Positions 57,875-64,000 of a DNA stretch of 64,000 nt are shown in pieces (within the stretch, counting starts at the first letter, position 1; the number at the start of each line of letters is the position of its first letter). The DNA comes from Lichtheimia corymbifera B2541 (lineage: Eukaryota > Mucoromycota > Mucoromycetes > Mucorales > Lichtheimiaceae). The notes beneath the pieces are model-generated. The model saw only the letters and a program-made list of their open reading frames with translations. It was not told the origin of the DNA and ran no database searches. The DNA lies in contig JNEU01000824.1 of NCBI GenBank assembly GCA_000697475.1, forward strand, positions 1 to 64,000, given 5' to 3'. The position numbers and the translations under genes were made by a program.

Positions 57875-60617
57875 CTAAATGTTATCCTGCCACCTTGATG
57901 ATGATGATGATATCTCTTCCATTATATCGGATGAAAATGTATGCGAGAAACGATGGTGTGTAGGAAGAATTGCTTGATCATTGTTGGTCTTGTGTTGGAT
58001 ATTGTTGATTCTCTGCAAATAATATGACATGGCTCGATCACGCACCAGGTTGCCATTCGTGATAGTATCATGCAGGCTGCACCCGGTTTCCGGATCAACA
58101 ATAGATGGATCAGCACCATTTTGAAAGAGAAATTCAGCCATTGCGAGTGACCCTGACGCAAGTGATAAATGAAGAGGATATTGTGCTAATGGAATCACTT
58201 GTCGTTTCAAAGGAAGAGGAAGTGTAAGACTCTGGTCTGGTAAGTGACATCCTTCTGCATCAAGCATCGGCAATGTGATAAATTGTGGCTCGTTGTCAGT
58301 GTGTCCACCATTCAACATCCCATCCTCAACGGTCGCTGTCTGCTGCTGCTGTTGTTGTAGTCGTGCATTGACATCAGCACCAAGTGCAATCGCTTCAAGT
58401 GCTTTGGGTATGCTGTTGATTCGGATAGCATCGAATAATTGCTGTTGAGGTGTTGTTGCTTCATTGGCTGCATTCTGATTTGTAAAGATCCGATCCTGGT
58501 ATTTGCCCACAATGTAATCAACCTTTGAATCTCGTGAATCCATTGGTGTTGTTGAACAAGCATTACATGCATCCCACACTGCATTAGCACGTGTATTGCC
58601 GATAGATAAGAGCATCTCAATGACTTCTGGTGTAAACGTATTGCTGTCAAGCGTCAATGACCGTATTTTGGAAATGTGTGAACCCAGTCCACGATGTATT
58701 CCAGAGCACTCTGTTATTGTTGCCAAGAGAGAAGTGTAAGCGTACTGTGATACTGCTCCTATATTCCTCTCCCCGCTGCCTCCCCCCCTTTGGTAATACT
58801 TACCGATGCATAAAAATACACCAAGGTTGATTGAGCACCATTCAGGACGCTCCTCTCCACAATCCGCACAGCGAGTGTTTGCATCATCGGCTTGATAGAC
58901 TTTTTGAATAAGCTCATAGGATGAAAAACCAATCGATGCACGACGTTTGTTGGCGGGATTTTGTGTGTGTCCGATAGAATGACGATGTAATTTCCTCTTC
59001 TTCTCCTTGTTGGCATCGGTCGTCAGATTAACAAGTGCACCTTCCAAGGAGAGTTTGTGGCTGCCTGAAGCTGCTGCTACTGCAACCCATGACTTTGGCC
59101 GCTTTTTGTGTTCAAGGTTTTGTTCTTGCTGTGGGTGCACAAGATCCAATACACTTCCTTGACCATTCAACACGCTCTCGATTGCATTGTTGATAGTTGT
59201 AATCCATGCCTGCATATCGTCTTGTGATGTAGCTTGATAGAGTCGTCGGAATTTGGGTGTGATGACTTCAAAGCAAAATCGTCGATCCGCCTTACGAGCC
59301 ACGCGTACAGTTGCAAATCGTAAATTCACAGGTTCCATGTGTGACTCCAAACTTCGCTTCCAATTGCTATATTCATACAATTGACCGGCACTCAAGACGC
59401 ACCAATACCTATAAAATGATGTCAGATGATTTCCATTCTTTTTCACATAAAGCAAAAACTTACTTGTGCCAAGGAACACCAGTGGGAGGTTTATCCGAAT
59501 CGTTGACTTTGAGTGGTCGAGATGTTGCAAACAGGACCCCTTCTTTCCGTCGTCCAACTGCACCTTTGAGATCACGATCGTAGCACTGCAGATCCCGGAT
59601 GCCATGGAATAAACTTTCAGCCTTTCGATCATCAACAACGCCACCAGTAACGCCAAAGGAGGCCCGTGATTCATCATTTGATAAAACAGTCGAGGGATTT
59701 GTCGGTTGTTGAACAAGGCAAGTTGTCATGGTCGTTGCCGCAGCTGCTTCCTTGTATCCAGCTTCGAGGGCCTTGCGTGTTTCTGAGCGCTCTTTGTACA
59801 TGGCGGTATGTTCACGAGATGCATCGGCAATAAGAGAAGCAAATGCTTGTAATCCTGAAGAACTGCTATCGAGAATGTCGGACATTGCAGCATGATAACT
59901 ATGTTGCTTTTGTTGCAAGTTGAGTAGATGATACAGGAGCTCAGTATCCTTTTTGCCGCAATGTAAGTCCATCAAGAAGGTGTAGTAATCGAAACGTATC
60001 ATGTCGAAACGTCGCGTGTTGGCTAAATGCTTATTCTCGCTCTTGTTGGAGGATTTCTTGCCGAGGTATCTTGATAAACAAGCATAGTATCTCTTGCTCT
60101 CCTCTTCAAATTGACGCCGTTTGACCTCCGCTTGCTTTACATCCATGTCGTACAGTTTCTGCAATGGGTCAATAAGAAGCGTTTGCATTGAATGCTGAAG
60201 CTGTTCACGCTGTTGTCGCATATTGTGCCAAGCATCATCGAGATAATGTCGAAAGAGAGGTTCAGTGCTGGATGTCTCCCGTAGTGCAGCAATAAATTCA
60301 GCGTCGGCTTGTAACAAGGCTTGATTTGCTCGTAATGATGCTGTAGCCGTCTTGAGAATGTGTTTGATGGCTGCTTTCAAGCTACGTGTCTTCGCTTCAA
60401 GTTGAGTAATCGTTGCACGAAACACGGGTCCATCTTCCCAATCGCGTGGATCGGGTACTTGTTGCTGTTGCTGTTGCTGCTGTTGCTTAGAGATGATACT
60501 GTCCTCCAAATTGATACTCTTATGTATCACCGTTGTCGGGTCAGGGCATGACATGCGTTTCTTCGCCTTATTCATGACTGGTGCCAAGAGTGGGAAAGAA
60601 GAGGAGGTGATCACCAT
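57875..60617 (-). CDS. BAR-PH-ArfGAP-ankyrin protein (ACAP/ASAP type)
   Basis: Three exons (59464-60617, 58804-59408, 57875-58710) join in frame to 864 residues. An N-terminal BAR domain (about residues 50-300; FDYYTFLMDLHCGKKDTELL) follows a poly-Gln run. A PH domain spans about 355-470 (KYWCVLSAGQLYEYSNWK, ending MQAWITTINNAI). The ArfGAP zinc finger follows (CADCGEERPEWCSINLG, FLCIECSGIHRGLGSH) and then ankyrin repeats (PLHLSLASGSLAMAEFLFQN, GADPSIVDPETG). This is the ACAP layout: an Arf GTPase-activating protein that senses membrane curvature and phosphoinositides at endosomes. The last intron (58711-58803) is 93 bp, stop-free, and splits the third and fourth zinc cysteines. The reading start is ATG 60617. 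Confidence 0.95.
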
Positions 60618-60853
60618 GTTGGGAAGGTGATGATGATGATCAAGCAATAAAGAAATTGTAAAACGACCAAGGACGACGGGTGTATTGTTGTTGTTGCAAG
60701 TACAAGAAAAGGAAAAGAGAAGGAAATGCAGTCGTTTGGTTGCACCAGCACCTGTGAAAGAAAGGGGGAATGCGTCACCTTGAGAACCATTCCAGTCTAG
60801 CCATTCCTCTTTTGTCCGAGCATATACACACTCTCACGCATACATACACATCC
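60618..60853. promoter_or_regulatory. Compact bidirectional promoter (BAR-ArfGAP / SDR)
   Basis: 236 bp between divergent start codons. It contains a purine-rich block (60700-60725) and the CT/CA-rich leader of the dehydrogenase gene. No specific site was assigned. Confidence 0.5.
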
Positions 60854-61896
60854 ATGCCTCAACGCGTCTTGATAGTCACTGGTGCCTCCAAGGGTATCGG
60901 CAAAGCGGCTGCTTTATATGCAATCAAACATTCCAACGCCAACGTGGTGGCCATTGCAAGGAACCCCGAGCTTCTCAAGCAATTGCAAGCCAAAGTCGCT
61001 CAACATGGCAAAGAGAATTCGCTCCTGGTTGTCTCTGGCGATGTAACCGATCCAATGGTCATACAACAAGCTATCGACGGTGCAATTTCTCGATGGGGAA
61101 GGATCGATGGTGTTGTCGCCAACGCGGGGTGAGTGGTGGAAAGCATAAAGACAAAGACAGCGGATCATTCATTGTTCCCCAATTATGGCCAGCGTATTGG
61201 AGCCTATTGCCAACGTGCGTGACGTGGATCTCAACCAGTGGAAACGGTAAATGCTGATGATGAATGTCAACATGGTCTTGATGAGGTACTTACTTTGTTC
61301 ATCAAGGTAGTCTCTTTGACATTAACTTTTTTTCCGTCATCCAACTGATCCAAAAGGCCTTATCTCATCTTCGTGAAACCAAAGGCGCAATTGTGATGGT
61401 ATCATCAGGGGCCGCGAAAATCTATGTCAAAGGATGGGATGCATATGGATCGTGAGTATAGAACAACAAGGCTTATGGATGGTTCTTGCATGTCTTTTAC
61501 ATGGCTCATCATGCATTCAATGCTTAGTTCCAAGGCTGCTTTAAACCATCTTGCATCAACCTTGTCAGTTGAGGAACCTGATATCACGACGATAGCATTT
61601 CGACCTGGAGTAGTGGCAACTGATATGCAAAAGTATGCTCGAGATGCAGGTAACTGGATTTCTTTTACGTATCACATGACTTGTCAGCTCAATTGATAAC
61701 TTGGCGTGCTTTAGGCAAGGGGGTCATGGATGATTCACTCCACAAAGAAATGACTAAGGCTTATAAGGAAGGCAAACTCCTTCAACCTGAGACACCAGGC
61801 TCCATTATCGCAAGACTTGCTCTTGATCCTCCTCGTTCTCTGACGGGATCCTTCGTCGCTTGGGATGACGATGCTTTAGAGAATTATCGATCGTAG
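60854..61896 (+). CDS. Short-chain dehydrogenase/reductase (sepiapterin-reductase-like)
   Basis: Five exons (60854-61128, 61193-61246, 61311-61451, 61528-61649, 61715-61896) give 257 residues. Hallmarks in order: nucleotide-binding TGASKGIG, the NADP-type ARNPELL after beta-2, GDVTD, NAGVLEP, the catalytic Ser in MVSSGAAKIYV, and the Tyr-Lys pair in YGSSKAAL. The order and TKGAIVMVSSGAA... GWDAYGSSK resemble the yeast YIR035C/Irc24 group. A cytosolic NADP-dependent carbonyl reductase is likely; the natural substrate is unknown. All phases and splice sites agree. The final LTGSFVAWDDDALENYR is a typical group ending. The gene is convergent with LEU1. Confidence 0.92.
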
Positions 61897-62167
61897 TTGA
61901 TCTGTATAGAAAATTACATTCATAGATATGTACAGAATTTCACCTGATCAAAGAAAGACAGTGCTACGTATGTAAACAATAAAGTTTCAGGCTCCATCAC
62001 CTATCAAGCTGATATGTAACAGCCTCACACATATTTGCATTGTTTCATGAATTATACCATCACAGGACAAAAAAAAATCGATTTGATATATTTACTACAT
62101 TGGAGAGAGGGAAAAAGGGAGATATACATGTATGCGTGTAGTACTAAGATGTGTACATGGGATATGT
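61897..62167. other. Convergent intergenic region
   Basis: 270 bp with the 3' ends of the dehydrogenase and LEU1 genes. AATAAAG at about 61978 could be a polyadenylation signal for the dehydrogenase. Confidence 0.4.
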
Positions 62168-64000
62168 CTACCAGTCAAGCTTTTGCTTTTTGGAATCGCC
62201 AACAGGGACTGCAGTGACCTTGGTAGCCTTGCCAGAATAACCCTTACCATTGAGCCATGGCCAATCACGAGTACGCTTTGCCTCAAAAGCTTCAATTTGG
62301 GCATCCTTTTGCATGGTAAGACCGATATCATCCAAACCATTGACGAGACAGTGCTTGCGGAATGGCTCAACATCAAAAGGCACCTCACCACCAGGGTAGC
62401 GAATGACTTGGTTGACAAGATCCACTTCAAGCTCTTCATTCTTCTTGGCGTGTTCGGCAAGCAAATCACACTTTTCTTGAGAAAGTGAAATGGGCAACAT
62501 ACCGTTCTTGAAGCAGTTGTTGTAAAAGATATCGGCAAAGCTAGGTGCGATGATGGAACGAATACCAAAATCGTTGAAGGCCCAAGGAGCATGTTCACGT
62601 GAGCTACCACAACCAAAGTTGGCACCAGTGGATACGAGAATGCGAGCATGACGGTAAGGTTCTTGGTTCAAGACGAATTCAGGACGCTCTTCATTGGTGG
62701 CAGGATCATAACGCAAAGCGTAAAAGAGAGCAGTGCCAAGACCGGTGCGCTTGATAGTCTTGAGGAATTGCTTGGGGATGATCATGTCGGTATCCACATT
62801 GGCAATATCCATGGGCGCAGCAATACCCTTGAGAGTAGTGAACTTTGGCATACCAGCAGCATCAGTAGGTGCGCCACTTGCAGGTGATTCCGATCCAGCA
62901 GGTGCATCAGTGACAGGATCAGCTTGATCAGCGGCCTTAGCATGGTCCTCAACAGGCTCGTTTTCAGGTTCAATTGGATGAGCAGGTGCAGAAGTAGCGG
63001 TAGCCTTGGTTTGTTCCTCAGCAGGAAGCATCTTGCGGATGTCGGCAAAGTAACCCTTGATACCAGCAGCAGCAGCCATAGCAGGGCTCATCAAATGAGT
63101 ACGACCACCAGCACCTTGACGACCTTCAAAGTTGCGGTTGCTAGTGCTTGCACAACGCTCAGCAGGCTTGAGTTGATCAGGGTTCATACCAAGACACATT
63201 GAACAACCAGCTTCACGCCAATCAAATCCAGCTTCCTTGAAAATGACATCCAATCCTTCACGTTCAGCTTGCTTCTTGACGAGACCAGATCCAGGTACAA
63301 CCATAGCATAAACCCAATCAGCTACACGGCGACCCTTTGCAATTTGTGCAGCAGCACGCAAATCCTCAATACGCGAGTTGGTGCAACTGCCAATGAAAAC
63401 CTTGTCGACCTTGACTTCTTCCATGGGGGTATTAGGTTCGAGACCAATGTAAGTGAGTGCACGCTCCATAGCCAAACGACGAGCTGGATCATCCACCTTG
63501 GAGGGATCAGGGACACTGCCAGTGATAGGAACCACGTCTTGAGGACTAGTACCCCAAGTCAAAGTGGGTGCAATGTCTGCTGCATCAATAAAGATATCCA
63601 CATCGTATACTGCATCCTCATCAGATCGCAATGTCTTCCAGTATTCCACGGCACGATTCCATTCTTCGCCTTGGGGTGCAAGAGGACGTCCCTTAACATA
63701 CTCGAATGTCGTTTCATCAGGTGCGATCATGCCTGCACGTGCACCAGCTTCGATTGACATGTTGCACACAGACATACGTGCCTCCATAGACATCTCTTCA
63801 AAAGCCGATCCACAGAATTCAATGACACAACCAGTGCCACCAGCAGTGCCAATAACACCGATAATATGCAACACGATATCCTTGCTAGTAACACCAGGGG
63901 TCACCTTGCCATCGACCTTGACACGCATATTCTTGGACTTTTTTTGAAGCAAGGTTTGGGTAGCCAAGACGTGCTCCACTTCAGATGTACCGATACCAAA
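62168..64000 (-). CDS. LEU1: 3-isopropylmalate dehydratase, LeuC-LeuD fusion (3' part)
   Basis: The frame is open from the window edge to the stop at 62168, giving the C-terminal 611 residues without an intron; the N-terminal part lies outside. The LeuC part shows [14 protein letters not shown], the Fe-S ligand motifs [11 protein letters not shown] and [12 protein letters not shown], and [14 protein letters not shown]. An Ala/Pro/Glu linker of about 60 residues joins it to the LeuD swivel domain ([39 protein letters not shown]). The enzyme isomerises 2- to 3-isopropylmalate in leucine synthesis and needs a [4Fe-4S] cluster. Fused LeuCD is the normal fungal form. Codon use is strongly biased, suggesting high expression. 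Truncation is only due to the window edge. Confidence 0.97.
   Translation of the reverse strand, partial: FGIGTSEVEHVLATQTLLQKKSKNMRVKVDGKVTPGVTSKDIVLHIIGVIGTAGGTGCVIEFCGSAFEEMSMEARMSVCNMSIEAGARAGMIAPDETTFEYVKGRPLAPQGEEWNRAVEYWKTLRSDEDAVYDVDIFIDAADIAPTLTWGTSPQDVVPITGSVPDPSKVDDPARRLAMERALTYIGLEPNTPMEEVKVDKVFIGSCTNSRIEDLRAAAQIAKGRRVADWVYAMVVPGSGLVKKQAEREGLDVIFKEAGFDWREAGCSMCLGMNPDQLKPAERCASTSNRNFEGRQGAGGRTHLMSPAMAAAAGIKGYFADIRKMLPAEEQTKATATSAPAHPIEPENEPVEDHAKAADQADPVTDAPAGSESPASGAPTDAAGMPKFTTLKGIAAPMDIANVDTDMIIPKQFLKTIKRTGLGTALFYALRYDPATNEERPEFVLNQEPYRHARILVSTGANFGCGSSREHAPWAFNDFGIRSIIAPSFADIFYNNCFKNGMLPISLSQEKCDLLAEHAKKNEELEVDLVNQVIRYPGGEVPFDVEPFRKHCLVNGLDDIGLTMQKDAQIEAFEAKRTRDWPWLNGKGYSGKATKVTAVPVGDSKKQKLDW

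Noticed and set aside
1..64000. CRISPR arrays, prokaryotic operons, phage genes
   Set aside because: The genes have spliceosomal introns and fungal families throughout; the repeats at 408-1370 are too degenerate and lack unique equal-length spacers.

Overview
The window is nuclear DNA of a filamentous fungus, most likely a Mucoromycota (Mucorales-type) species. Genes are intron-containing with short introns (mostly about 50-95 bp, GTAAGT-like donors, some clear CTAAC branch points). Intergenic spaces are compact, and proteins carry many Gln, Ser, His or Asp runs. The gene set includes a fused LeuC/LeuD Leu1, a DEP-DEP-RGS protein, a LIM-RhoGAP and a fungal-type FKBP12. No rRNA, tRNA, CRISPR or prokaryotic operon signal was seen. 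The genus cannot be fixed from the sequence alone.

Region 1 (1-4.5 kb) is gene-poor repeat territory. It holds a degenerate repeat family in inverted and tandem orientation (about 106-1370, with a further copy at about 3789-3980) and a 944-bp non-autonomous DNA transposon (2721-3664). The transposon has CACTA...TAGTG termini, a 3-bp ATA target duplication and many subterminal GGTGA-type motifs.

Region 2 (4.5-20.5 kb) holds an F-box protein, cyclin L, a single-pass membrane protein with an internal repeat, a bHLH factor, FKBP12, a LIM-RhoGAP of the Lrg1 type and the PCNA-unloader subunit Elg1/ATAD5. Region 3 (21.3-32.4 kb) holds a Yvc1/TRP-like channel, a Gcs1/ARFGAP1-type ArfGAP, an Iml2/TTC39 protein, an unrecognised protein with a compact C-terminal domain, and a DEP-RGS regulator of G-protein signalling.

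Region 4 (33.7-49.7 kb) holds a PA-TM-RING E3 ligase, a CaMKK/Ssp1-like kinase, a cytochrome P450, an NsdD/SUB-1-type GATA factor, the clamp-loader subunit Rfc3 (human RFC5), an orphan protein and a PP2A B'' subunit with EF-hand-like motifs. A 2.6-kb stretch with no supported gene follows. Region 5 (52.3-64 kb) holds an orphan membrane protein, a CSC1/OSCA/TMEM63 channel, an ACAP-like BAR-PH-ArfGAP-ankyrin protein, a short-chain dehydrogenase and the 3' part of LEU1, which runs off the window edge.

Functional themes are membrane traffic and polarity (two ArfGAPs, LIM-RhoGAP), calcium and stress signalling (two channels, CaMKK, PP2A B'', RGS, FKBP12) and replication clamp handling (Elg1 plus Rfc3). 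These are ordinary housekeeping genes lying near each other, not a cluster with shared transcription. No gene set in this window looks like a new defence or biosynthetic system. The most unusual items are the CACTA element, the protein-derived degenerate repeats, three stop-free introns of 3n length that interrupt functional domains, and several orphan proteins.
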